Below are positions 26,901 through 40,300 of a stretch of DNA of 64,000 nt, piece after piece. The stretch spans positions 130,189,914-130,253,913 of the forward strand of contig NC_092809.1 of NCBI RefSeq assembly GCF_040954645.1, written 5' to 3'. A program made the position numbers and the translations under genes. The notes below the pieces were generated by a model. That model was not told where the DNA came from and ran no database searches. It saw nothing but the letters and a program-made list of their open reading frames with translations. Each line of letters opens with the position of its first letter. Position 1 is the stretch's first letter. This DNA comes from Diabrotica undecimpunctata (Eukaryota > Arthropoda > Insecta > Coleoptera > Chrysomelidae).

Positions 26901-29900
26901 CGGAAAATCGAAAAAACTGTAGACCATTGGATTTTTATAAAATTTCGTTAATCGGCTATGTTGGCGTCAATTGTGGTCCGAGAGTCAAGCGAATGGACAT
27001 TTCCTACATAAAATTGGCCGTTTGTTCTTCTGCCATACTCAGAATTTTCCTACATCTAACGGTTCGTAAGAAAAATTTCCACTTGGATGTCTGTATTTGC
27101 GGAAAATTTCGTGAAAATTAAAAAAGAATATTTTGTTTGAAATTTGAATTATTTCGATTAAGGGCGACTTGCTGTTTAAAAAAAATAAACATGTGGCTAG
27201 AAATTAGGCACTGTTTTGCCGGAAAATCGAAAAAACTGTAGACCATTGGACTTTTATTAAATTTCGTTAATTGGCTATATTGGCGTCAATTTTGGTCCGA
27301 GAGTCAAGCGAATGGACATTTCCTACATAAAATTGGCCATTCGTTCTTCTGCCATACTCAGAATTTTCCTACATCTAACGGTTCGTGAGAAAAATTTCCA
27401 CTTGGATGTCTGTATTTGCTGAAAATTTCGTGAAAATTAAAAGTGAATATTTTGTTTGAAATTTGAATTATTTCGATTAAAGGTGACTTGCCGTTTAAAA
27501 AAAATAAACATGTGGCTAGAAATTATGCACCGTTTTGCCGGAAAATCGAAAAAACTGTAAATTTTTTAATTCGATTTTTCCTCTTTTCCGGCAAACTGGT
27601 ATTAAGGGATCAGAAAAAAACACGTGTTTGGAATAAGCTGGACCAAGTGCATGTACCAAAACATTAAACATATTTTTTTTTTGTAAAATTTGGAAAAAAA
27701 TTTTTCAAGGGGGTACCCTTGGATTTTTATCAAATTTGGTTAATCGGCTATATTGGCGTCAATTTTGGTCCGAGAGTCAAGCGAATGGACATTTCCTACA
27801 TAAAATTGGCCGCTGCTCGTTCTTCTGCCAATCTCAGAATTTTCCTACATCTAACAGTTCGTGAGAAAAATTTCCACTTGGATGTATGTATTCGCTGAAA
27901 ATTTCGAGAAAATTAAAAGGGTATATTTTGTTTGAAATTTGGATTATTTCGATTAAGGGTGACTTGCTGATTAAAAAAATCTACACATGTGGCTAAAAAT
28001 TATGCACCGTTTAGCCGGAAAATCGAAAAAACTGTGATTTTTTAAGTCGATTTTTCCTCTTTTCCGGCAAACTGGGGTTAAGGGATCAGAAAAAACACGT
28101 GTTTGGAATATGCTGGACCAAGTGCATGTACCAAAACGTTAAACAAAATTTTTTTTTTGTAAAATTTGGAAAAAAATTTTTTAAGGGGGTAACCTTGGAT
28201 TTTTATCAAATTTGGTTAATCGGCTATATTGGCATGAATTTTGGTCCGAGAGTCAAGCGAATAGACATTTCCTACATAAAATTGGCTGCTCGTTCTTCTG
28301 CCATACTCGGAATTTTCCTACATCTAACAGTTCGTGAGAAAAATTTCCCCTTGAATGTCTGTATTTGCTGAAAATTTCGTGAAAATTAAAAGTGTATATT
28401 TTGTTTGAAATTTGAATTATTTCGATTAAGGGTGACTTTCTGTTTAAAAAAAAATTAACATGTGGCTAGAAATTATGTACCGTTTTGCCGGAAAAGCGAA
28501 AAAACTGTAGACCATTAGATTTTTATCAAATTTCGTTCATTGGCTATATCGGCGTCAATTTTGGTCCTAGAGTCAAGCTAATGAACATTTTCTACATAAA
28601 ATTGGCGCTCGTTCTTCTACCATACTCAGAATTTTCCTACATCTAACGGTTCGTGGGAAAAATTTCCACCTATATGTCTGTATTCCTTTTTTCGGAAGTC
28701 ACTCAATATAATATAATATAATATAATATAATATAATATAATATAATATAATATAATATAATATAATATAATATAATATAATATAATATAATATAATATA
28801 ATATAATATAATATAATATAATATAATATAATATAATATAATATAATGGGCACTTAGCGGTAAGTCCTGGTTAACACTGGACTTTAAACAGCAATGCTAG
28901 GATGCAAATTTCCATCTAAAAGATGTTTTTGAACTTATTCCAGGTTTATTTTGATATCACTTGTGCTTTAAAGCTCATATTGCAACTGTCGGGTTGTTAC
29001 AAATCGTTGGGTTAGGCCAAAAAAGCGTCAAAAGTCGTGGCACGATTTCTGTCTTGACCAGCTCTTTTGGTATTCTCACCAATTACCCTGTATAGTTTAA
29101 CCAGTCGCGATACTGATATAAGAGACACGCCAAATCTTTTACCTATTCGGTGATAACTCCAACCTTATGCATGTTTTCTAATATAAATCATCTAATAAGA
29201 ACTATTCAACTGTCCACTAGGAAGCAGACTCAAAAACTACGACCAGAAAACTTTACAATAAAGCATTGATGAATGGTAACAGAGTCAAATCTTTCATCTT
29301 GCATTATATGTAGTAATTATTCTGTACATTTATTAAAGATATTGTACATGTCAATAAATAAATAATATATAAGTTATTATTAATCCCTTTGTTGCGTTTT
29401 ATAGATTTTAGATATGGACGATTTAATAGCTAAAATGGAATATTATCTCGAGGAACACAATACGATGTCCAAAACTCCCATGAATTTGGTTATGTTTCAA
29501 TTTGCTATAGAACATGTATCGAGAGTCTCGCGGGTTATAACTCAACCCAATGGAAATGCATTGTTAGTCGGTGTAGGAGGATCTGGAAGACACAGTTCAG
29601 CGAAGTTAGCAAGTTTTATGGCTGAATGTGCCATATTTGAGGTAATATGCTGTTACCAATTAAATAATAACTTTTATATAATATTTTTGAAAGCAGTTTG
29701 TCCTGTTAATAGTTCAAATCCCGTTTAAAAGGTAAAACGAAAAAGTCATACTTTAGGGTGCTGATGTGGAAAGTTTTCTTTTATTCGATCAGTATACATC
29801 ATATCTATTATGGAGCACGAATCTATAGTCTATGAATTAAGTCATTAATAACTATGCCCTTCTATGGCTTAAAACTATCAGATATCTGTAATATTTTTTC

Positions 29901-32329
29901 ACCAGTTTTGGTTTTTTAGACTGCTAAAGTTTTGTTTCATCATAAAAGAAATTTTTCATAGTCCTTGATGACTGACGTGATGGAAAAGTTTATTACCAAA
30001 GCTTTACTCGTTATTTCATCCTCGTCAACAGACTCACCAAAAATTGTTTTAAAATTGAGGCCGTGTCTCGTACATAATTTACTCATCTAGAAATTGGATG
30101 CCTTAAATTTAATAATTTTCAAATTTTATACACATTTTTAAAGCTTTTTCCTTACTCTTTTGCAACATGAATTCGTTGTTCTTTTTTTATCTACCTGTGG
30201 TGCCATATAATAAAGATTTTGCGTTCTTAAAGAATTTATCTTTAACTTTCGTGTAAGTGTTCTCTCTTTTGGTACGTCTATGGGTACAGAGACCATTATT
30301 TATCTTCATTTTAAATTCTAGATTGAAATAACCAGGACCTACAGCACTTCAGAATGGAGAGAAGATTTGAAGAAATTATTAACTAGGGCAGGTACAGAAG
30401 GAAAACCTATTCTGTTTCTTTTTGCTGATACTCAAATAGCGGACGAAGGTTTTATTGAAGACATCAATACAATTCTCAATACCGGTGATGTGCCAAATTT
30501 GTATGCGCCGGACGAAAAAGCTGAGATTTTAGAAAAAATGCAGGCAGTGCTTAAAGAAAGCGTGAGTTTGTTATCTTTTTGTCCAGTGTTTTAAAATGAA
30601 TTTTTTAATTGTATTTATCAATAAAAGTACTAATGTGCTTAAAATAGTCATTAGCTACAAGTTTGTAACAAGAATCTTTAAGCTAGTAAATCACTTCATA
30701 CTAGTGGGAAATGTAATTTCACGAAATTATACAGTATTCTTTTTCTGCGACATTACATCAGCTTTTAACAATATTAAAACTTTTATTTCTGGTTTCAGTG
30801 TTTTTCAGTCAAAAGATTAAGTGTTGGAAGTAGACAGACTAATTTCCTAGTTTTTAATTAAATTAATCGTGTAGGTCCTGTGTCACTATTTCCTATTGTC
30901 TCTTTGTCGCACTCTCATTTTCTCCAGATTTTATTATTTGAAACGTGGTTTTTATTTCTCAATGATCCGGCATGGATCATTTTACTACAAAGATGAATAT
31001 ATATATTCACAATATAGTTTTAATGATGTTTTATTCTCACCATTGTCTCTACAAGAACGACTGCAGAATATCTACAAATGCAATGCCCTATATATAATCC
31101 AATAGATTTGGAAGTTTTAAGTAAACGAAATGCTGTTTTGCTACATTTTCAAGTTTGTTTCTTCTAACATTCTCAACGATAAACTTTTTTATTTGAAATA
31201 AACCTCAGCGCAGAAAAAAATTCTTGCCTATAGAAGGAGAAAATACGTTTGAAAACGATACGCTGAAACAATTTAAATGGTTAAAAAATAAAGTTAAACA
31301 AGAAAATTCTATAAACCTTTTATAATAAAAAAAGAAAATAATTCAGACTACTGTTTAAAATATGTTAGAACGGAAAAGTAGCCAAAATTTACCATCTTAA
31401 ACAGCATTTCAAAGATTATAAACAAAATTAAAAATCCTCAGGAAATGATGATGTACCCGAAGACTGACTTTTTAAATATGGATGTAGTAGTGCCATTGAT
31501 CAAAAAAATAAATAATAATCATGGCTTGAAACGAGGAACAAATTGTAGGAGAATGTTATATTTAACAAGATACTTAACTCACAGAATGCAATGTAACGAT
31601 TATTTTAGGCATATTCCTGAGAGATCGAACTCCAAATGTAGATATATTCTTTTTCTTCAAGTGCCCTCTCCTCGATGGTGGTTGGCTGCTACAACTACAA
31701 ACTCTTTTCTGTGTTTAGCTTCTGTTAGAAACGATAGTTTCTTCCTACTCCTCTATATACGAAGAATGTAGAAAAACTGCTGAAGAAAGAACAAGAACCC
31801 TTAAGTAAAATAGGACTAGATACGTAGCAAGAATGGTTGATAATATCGCGTGAAGATCCAGAGAAAATACCTTTAGACACGGGAGGCATTCTCTAACAAG
31901 ATGAGGTATGAAACTAGGAGATTTGTCAGAGGGCAAAAAATATTTTGCTACCCTCTTTCCTGGTCCATTTCATTTTTAGATCTATTATTTGCATTTCAAA
32001 GTCCCACAGCCCTTCAGGAATTTTTTGTCTATTTTTTGAGAACTCAGATGGTACATCATTCATGTTTTTTATAATTTATGCTCAGTTTTCAATCCTGCGA
32101 TTTCGGTGCCGGAGCTTAAGTTACTAATTTATATCAGCAGTAGGCATACCAGTATACCACTTCACTTTAGGCTTATGTAAGTTACTTTGTGTTTTATAAT
32201 GACGATAATAATTTGGTATATGTTGTATGTCTAATAAAGTTGATAAATTGGGCAACAAAATCATAATAAAGTAAAAATTTGAATAATTTATTATTTTTTT
32301 ATAAAATTTTCCATCCTCTAGTTGTGTTT

Positions 32330-32408
<79 letters not shown>

Positions 32409-35400
32409 TTTAATATTTTCAGACCAAAAAAATGGAAGCCACCCCATTAGCTTTATATAACTTCTTTATCGAACGAGTAAGAACAAATCTTCATATAGCA
32501 CTTTGCTTATCACCGATTGGAGATTCATTTAGAGTTAGATGCAGAATGTTTCCATCTCTTATTAATTGTTGCACCATCGACTGGTTCCAGAAGTGGCCTG
32601 ACGATGCACTAGAAAGGGTAAACTATCAACTCCAATACTAAAAATTGACGTGATTAAGGATTATGATTTTTTATAGGTAGCTCATATGTTTTTAAGTCAA
32701 ACAGATATCGGTCCAGAAATGATCGGCGTTTGTGTATCGATTTGCAAACATTTCCACGTGACCGTTCAGGACTATTCTGATATATTTTACACCGAACAAA
32801 GAAGAAAGACATATATTACTGCTACGGCTTATCTTGAGTTAATTCAAACATTTATATCTCTCTATGCTTTAAAAGTAGATCAGATTACTTTACAACAGAG
32901 AAGGTAAATATATAATTTTAGTTTCTAAATCAGTGAAATGTTTTTATACCCCTTTTGTCCATTATAGGGATTTTCTTGATCTTTTTTCTCTTAAATTTTT
33001 CTTTTATTCAGCATATTTTGTTTCCATTGTATTGTTTTTTCCTGCTATTACATATCAAAAAGACTGAAGTTACCTATAGAAACATCATGGACATAAGCGA
33101 ACTGAGATGTCCCAGATCAGAAGCATTTGCCAGAGATAGTGAAATATAAACATATCAATAATTTCTGAGGAATACAAAGTATTTTTCTTAAATATTCATC
33201 AATTTTGATTGAATTTTAAGAAGCGACATATCATTAAAATGCCTAATTATTCAGCAATGAATTTATCTTAATTTAAGTGTTATATAATGATTTCTCTATG
33301 ACGAAATAATCGAACAAAAATTAAAATAAAAAAAAATGTTAACATAAAAATCATTATAAAACATAAAAATCTAACACCAAATGTGTTTATTAATTTAAGT
33401 TTTCACCAGAAGTACTAATTAAAGCTTGAAACCACCTTAGCATGCTTAAAATTAAATTATCAATTTCGCTTTGAGGCTATAGGATCCATTCCTGTGTAAG
33501 ATCTTGAAGACCTTGTCTATATCGACATCGACATATCGAGTATATATGCTCGATATGATTAAGATCTGGCGATTGTGCTGGCCACAGTAAAAGTGTAATA
33601 TCCTCATTATAAAACCAATCTCTTACTTTTTCTGCAGTATGTGGTCTGCATGTAACGCAAATCAGGACCTGCAGTAACGGTAAAGGGAATTACAACAGGA
33701 TATAAGATATGATCACTATATTGATATTGATTCAAAGTGCCTTCCGCAAAAACGGAAACAATTATTCCAGCCATCACAACTTGTAGACCACTATATGGAC
33801 GAACACTCTACACATGCCTGAGTTTCTCTTGTTGACTAGGTCTTCTACAACTACATTCTTGTAAGCCGCAATGCATATGTTGTTGTGCCCACCCCAATCA
33901 TAGTTTACGATTTCCATGACGTAATATAAGAACCCTCAATGGATTCTGGCATGCAGGCTAGCTTCCTGTAGTATATTCCTTAAAGTTACATACAGTAATG
34001 TTGTGGATATTTTCTAAGACTCCACAGGGTTGACGTGCAGTAATATGCACATTTCGACTAATCCTGCTACATAACGATTCTGTCGAGGAGTAATTGTAAT
34101 TGACGACCTCCATGTCTCTCAGCAGTATTACTAAATTGTTCATGTGGACACCATAATCTCAAAATCACGTTCCGAGACACCTTAAAATGACGTAATCAGC
34201 TTGTAAAAGACCAGCCTTAATCGAACTCAGAGCACTTACCACTTGAACATGAATAAATACCGACGTTCAATGACTATGGTTGCGTTTATAAACTTGTTTG
34301 AGTAAACTTTTTAAGTAAATAAATCTATCTCTTAAATTTGAAGCACTTTCTCTTTACAGTTTAAAGCAATTCATCGTACGAATTTGATGCTCTGTAACTT
34401 TTGTGTTAATAAAACAGTGCAACTGACAGATTAGTTTTCATGGAATACCTTTATTTGTAGAAAACAAGTTTTTAAATCGAGTGTTATGTATTAACAAAAA
34501 ACTGTTTTAAGTTTTCATTGAAAAAAGTAGAATAATAGTGGTATTCCTTAGACATTTTTGATGTGTGTATAATTTTCTACCACTGACCCTGATGAAAATA
34601 GCAACTATGTTTGCAACTATGGTTCTATTACCGACAGACTTGTTCTCCAAATGTGTATGCTCTCACCGGTGAAAAAAAAAAAAATTGGGCGTTAAAGTGT
34701 AGATGTTCTATAGATAGCTAAATAATTGTAAATGACCTTTAGAAACTCAAACAACATTTATTTTGAGACACTTCAATGCGAAAACAGAAAAAGGTAAAGA
34801 CAGGACTTTGCAAGAAACCATCGCTTTGAGAAAGTAATAAAACTGAAAAAATGCTTTTTCTGTGTGGAACATAACATAGCTATAATTAATACCTCGTAAA
34901 AATTTTCAAAGAAGCAGTTATATACTTAGAGAGCACCGCGCGATGAAAGCGCAAACTCGAAAAGAAATCAGATTGACTACATAATAGTCAACAAAAGCTT
35001 TAGAATCATCATGAGCATCATCATCATTCTGGCTTTATAAGCCTGTATGGGTCCTAGACTTCTCAAGAATTTCGCTCCAGCCGTCGCTATCCATCGCCTT
35101 TCCCCGCCAAGCAAACTTTCCAATATTTCTCACATCTTTATCGACGTTTTCAAGGAATCTTGTTCTGGGTATTCCTATTATTCTTTGATCAACAGATCTA
35201 TTCTTCTTCTCATTGCGCCGTCTTCTTTCGAAGGTTGGCGATCCAAATGGCAATTGTAGTTTTGGAAACTGCTGCGCGAAAGATCTCTGCGGATGAGCGT
35301 TCGAACCATCTCCTCAGGTCTTTCACCCACGAGTTCTGGCTTCTTTCTACTGATCTTTTGCCCTGTACTTTTCCTTCCAGTATAACTTGAAGTAATTCAT

Positions 35401-37262
35401 ATCTTTCGCCTCTCAACACATGACCCAAGTATTGCATTTTCCCCTCTTTGATTATTCTTAGTAATTCTTTTTGTTTACACATGCGACGAAGTACCTCAAC
35501 ATTAGTAACTCGTTGTACCCATGGAATCCTCAACATTCGTCTGTTACAACAGATTTAATACAATAGATCTATTAAGAAACGTTTTTCCAGCTGACTCAGT
35601 TTGTTCCATCCGCATTACATGCCCTACATACTCAGATGTGCTATCTTAATGTATATTACGATATCTGGTTTCTGGTATATTCTATAAAATTCGAAGTTGT
35701 TTTGTCTTCCTCTTACTTTATTGCCATTCACCTTTTCATAGATTCGCCTCAGTACTTTTTTTTCGAAACATCTTAACATATTTTCATTACTTTTACAAAT
35801 TCTTCTTGCCTAACTACACTCTCTGTCCATCCGAGACGTACTACCTTAATGCATTTATGACGTCAGGCTCCTCATCCAGTTAACTCTGAATTTATTAGTG
35901 TTCTATATATGATCGGATTCATTTTTATAGGATCCTATGATTCTACTATTTATCGTCTTAGCATGATAGATATCTGGAACTATAGGTATCTGATTATTTG
36001 AGTTAAAATAGAACATATATTTTGTCTTTGCATTTAGTTTTAGTTCCATTTTCAACGAAGATGCCCTTAATGACCGAAATCCTTCAGTCAGAGCCTGTGT
36101 GAACCTAGCGATGATGTTAAAGCATCTGCATATTCATCGTCTTGTCAGCATAAAAAATATTTATACTTATGAGCCTTTTGACTGTTTTAATTTGAGTAAA
36201 CAAATTTTGTCCGTTTAAAGTAATTTTCTTCACATTAAAAAAGTTATAATTTTCGATGTCACTAATTTCTGCGCTCAGTTATATTGTTTCTTACACGGCT
36301 ATAATATTTAAATACATCTGATTGTAGTTTATTTAAATTATTTTAAAAATAATTTAAAACTATTTAAAACTTTAAAGATATGAAACGGGATTAGAAAAAC
36401 TGGATTTCGCAGCTGGACAGGTTGGTTTAATGCAAGATGAATTAACCGAACTGCAGCCAAAACTAATAATTGCATCAGAGAAAACTGAAAAACTGATGGT
36501 CAAAATTGAACAGGATACGGTTGTTGTCGAAAAACAAAAAGAAGTAAGTTTCAATTAAAATCGCTATCTTTAGATATAAAAGATTATTATTATTCACTTT
36601 TAATTTTTCATAACAGTAAATTTTGATTAGTAATTTAATGTCTAGATTGTAGCAGCCGACGAAGCTGTTGCAAATGAAGCAGCTGCGGCTGCACAAGCTA
36701 TCAAAGATGACTGCGAATCAGATTTATCCGAGGCCATTCCAGCCTTAGAAGCTGCTATAGAAGCTTTAGATACATTAAAGCCTGCCGATATTACAGTTGT
36801 AAAGTCCATGAAAAGTCCACCTTCTGGTGTAAAACTAGTTATGGAAGCTGTAAGTATAAGATATAATTTTATTATTATTTTATTGTAGCACATTATCTTT
36901 CATTATTATAATCGACTATTACAGACGGTTTGAGTCTAGAACCCTTCCTATGATGTACTTCTTTTTGTTCATCTATATGTTCTGCCTATAAGAAAAGGAC
37001 GTACCCCCCTGTCATTACGTTTCCAAACCATAACTTATTTTGGTTATATTTTGCAACAATTTTGACTCTCCTCAAAGGAGGAGTTGCAACTCCTCTCTTG
37101 AGTGTTGCATCGAGCACAGACTTTGGCAGGTCTTATGTTCTTACGAATTGTTCCACTAAACTAGATGTTGATCTGTTCTGAAAGCTTTCCGCAATAAGCA
37201 CTGAGGTGTCGTCCATTTGTGTTCTCCCTACTGCAATCTCTCTTAGAGGTCGGGTAAATAAG

Positions 37263-37311
<49 letters not shown>

Positions 37312-40300
37312 ATTTTATTTATATATATAATATAAGCCTTATATAAAGAATACAATGAAGCAGTTGAAGCTTATACACGTATTAAAAACGCGACAGAAAA
37401 CATCGAACTTCTGATCAACTCCCAGAAAACTAAATATATGCCGACTGTATTAAGAATGCAACAAAACAATTTATAGGTGCAACACAAAACTATAGAAATG
37501 ATGGAAGAATTCTGAAAGAGTGACTTAGGGTAACTGATTGACTGCAAAAACAACACATTCAAAAAAATAAGAAAAAGAATACGCGTGGCTAACTGCTATT
37601 ATTTTGGCCTAGGCCCTCAACTAAGAGTAAGAAATATGTCAAGAGCAACAAAGTGCAAACTTTATAATATAAAACAATAATACGCCCAGTGCTCACTTAC
37701 GGATCGGAAATATGTGCAATGACGACCAGAGATGAAGAGTTACTTCGAATCTTTAAAAGAAAAGTATTCAGGACCATATACGGCGATGTTAACGAACAGG
37801 GCCTGTGAAGAAGGCGATATAATTTTGAACTTTATAGACTTTTGGTGATGCAGATATGATGAAAACCATCAAAATAAACCGCCTAAGATTGGTGGGTCTC
37901 GTTAAGCGGATGGATGAAAGTAATCCATCTAAAATAACCATGCTAAATAGACTGGTCGAAGGACCAGTCGGACTGGTCGAAGGACGGGGGCGACCTAAAT
38001 TTAAGTATCTGAACGATGTGTAGGACGATTTAAGGGAGATTGGAGTAAGGAGATGGAAAAGACAGACACTCAACAGGGAAGGATGGAACGATGTTTTGAG
38101 AAGAAAAAAACTTAAATTCGTGGATTTGTCACAGTCCCGAACAAGGCCTTTTTTTGCTTATTTCCCTGGTGTAATTAGTTTGTAGGTAAATCTTTCATCC
38201 AGACATTCTTTATAAACATTCAAACCAAACTTACGCCACATTTCTTTTATTAACTAATGAAAGGACAAGTGACCACAAAAAGTATCATTGTTCAAGGAAA
38301 TCTATTTTGCAGCAAATATTTTGATATTTTATATTTATATAATTTTAGTTTACGCCATTAATCTTAAATATTTGTGAAGTTTTCCGAACATCTCTCTAAT
38401 TTTGCGCAATTTCAATATATTCTACAAAATATTTGTCTTAACTTTTTTTTTTCTTCTTTTTTTATTGGGGTTGTTCTAAATGTTCGAAACGTACCTCGGT
38501 CCTAGAAGGTGGGCAGAACCGCCTTCCAGCCTCGTTTGTGCAGGACTCCTCCAGCGTGGCCACGATGATATCCGAGGCCGCGCGCTAGGGTTTTTGGACA
38601 CCATTGCCGTCAATGCCAGAGACCTACCTGCTAAAAAAACACCCTCCTCAGCGGTGAATTACCGACCGGATCGCCCTGATTGGACGCAACATCGGCACGG
38701 CATTTACCCGATCTTTTATTCACGCACAATTCTCACGCATTCTAGCACTTTCCCACTACGACGGAATTCTTCTCTTCCTCTATTCCACCCTGTTCATGTT
38801 CCATCTTACCCCTTCTCATTCTGCCTTATCTTCTTGCTTGATCCTGGGCACCCTGCCTACCTTCGGGTCGCCTTTCTTCTTGTTCCTTTCTTTCCAATGT
38901 TCTCCTCACATATCTCTGAACTGCTCTCCACCGATCTGACGACCTAAGTATCTCCTCCACCAGTTCCGTGACTGCACCCTACTTCCTAGCTCTCTCTCAA
39001 GCAGGCTTCTCTCACCTATCCATCTATCGCATACCAATAAAGTGTGTGAGACAGTGTCCGATATTTCACAATACAGGCATTTGTCATTTTCTGCCTTTAC
39101 AAATCTGTAAAGGTATGCCCTTAAGTAACCATGTCCTGTGAGCATCTGCGTCAGGAAATAATCCAAACGCCGGTGCCTGCAATCCATCCATCTTCTCAGA
39201 TTAGGAATCAACGACTTCGTCCACTGCGCCACCCTTCTCATCTCATCCCATTCCTCTTGCCACATCATTATGGACCTTTCCCTTTCTTCTTTTTTTAAAC
39301 GTTCTGTTGCTATGTCTTTATTTCTTCTCTCGTATATTCTTCCTCTTTCCTTCACTAGCACGTGCATCGGACTACACCTGGTGATAACTCCTCGGCAGAG
39401 ACTGTTCTGTATGCACACGCCACCCTCAATATACTCTTCCTATCTGCTCGGGTGAGCTGCTTTCTGTACGCCTTTGTTAAAACCTACTACAAAATTGTCA
39501 ACAGCATTTATCTTAACCTACTACAAAAGAATTAATGTGTACCTAATTTACGATTTTAGATTTGTGTAATGAAACAGATAAAACCAGAAAGAAAACCAGA
39601 TGTTGCGACGGGAAAAATTATAGAAGACTATTGGGGTCCATCTGTAAAACTGTTGGGAGATATGAAGTTTCTGGAAAACTTAAAATCCTACGATAAGGAT
39701 AATATACCTACAGCTGTAATGAAAAGAATAAGAGAAAGGTAATTAAGCAATAAACGAAAGTTTAAGAGAATAAAAAAAATATTCTTCATTTCACATAATT
39801 TGAAAAGTATTCCGATTTTTATTTATATTAAAAACAATTTATTATTTTAAATTTATTTGATATCATGAGTTTTTAAATTTATCCATTTTAGATATATGCC
39901 AGACCGAGAATTCAATCCAGAGCGAATCAGGCACATCTCTACCGCTTGTGAAGGACTTTGTAAATGGGTGAGAGCTATGGAAGTGTATGACCGCGTGATC
40001 AAAATCGTTGCTCCGAAAAAAGCGCGCCTGGCAGTAGCAGAAGCTGAACTTGCTGCGCAGATGGATACATTAAATGCCAAACGAGCACAGTTAAAAGAGG
40101 TTAGAATTTTTTTTTTGTCTGAGTTGTATCAGGTTGTTTCCTACTATTATTTTATTTTGAGTTTTTCCAAATAGGCGCAGCCATTAGTTAGGTTAGGTTA
40201 ATTCGATATGAGTGGACGCTTATTTATCATTCTACTCGACCTAAGAGGTCTTTTATGGATTATCCTTAGCTTAAACTTGTCCCTTTAGTCCAGCTTTTTT

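Noticed and set aside
26422..28371. Several similar open frames sharing words such as [16 protein letters not shown] and SYIKLA
   Set aside because: They recur because the 320/475-bp satellite repeats; they lack starts, conserved domains and constant frame between units.
26565..28690. CRISPR-like array
   Set aside because: Units are hundreds of bases long, spacers are not unique, and the genome is eukaryotic; it is a satellite.
28626..28853. Minus-strand frame rich in YYIIL repeats
   Set aside because: Translation of the (ATAAT)n microsatellite.
36642..36893. Minus-strand Ala/Ser-rich frame
   Set aside because: Shadow of dynein exon 16, whose plus-strand reading is strongly conserved.
38480..38947. 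155-codon plus-strand frame in GC-rich DNA
   Set aside because: It is opposite the 3' part of the R1-like LINE; no motif, and GC-rich DNA has few stops.
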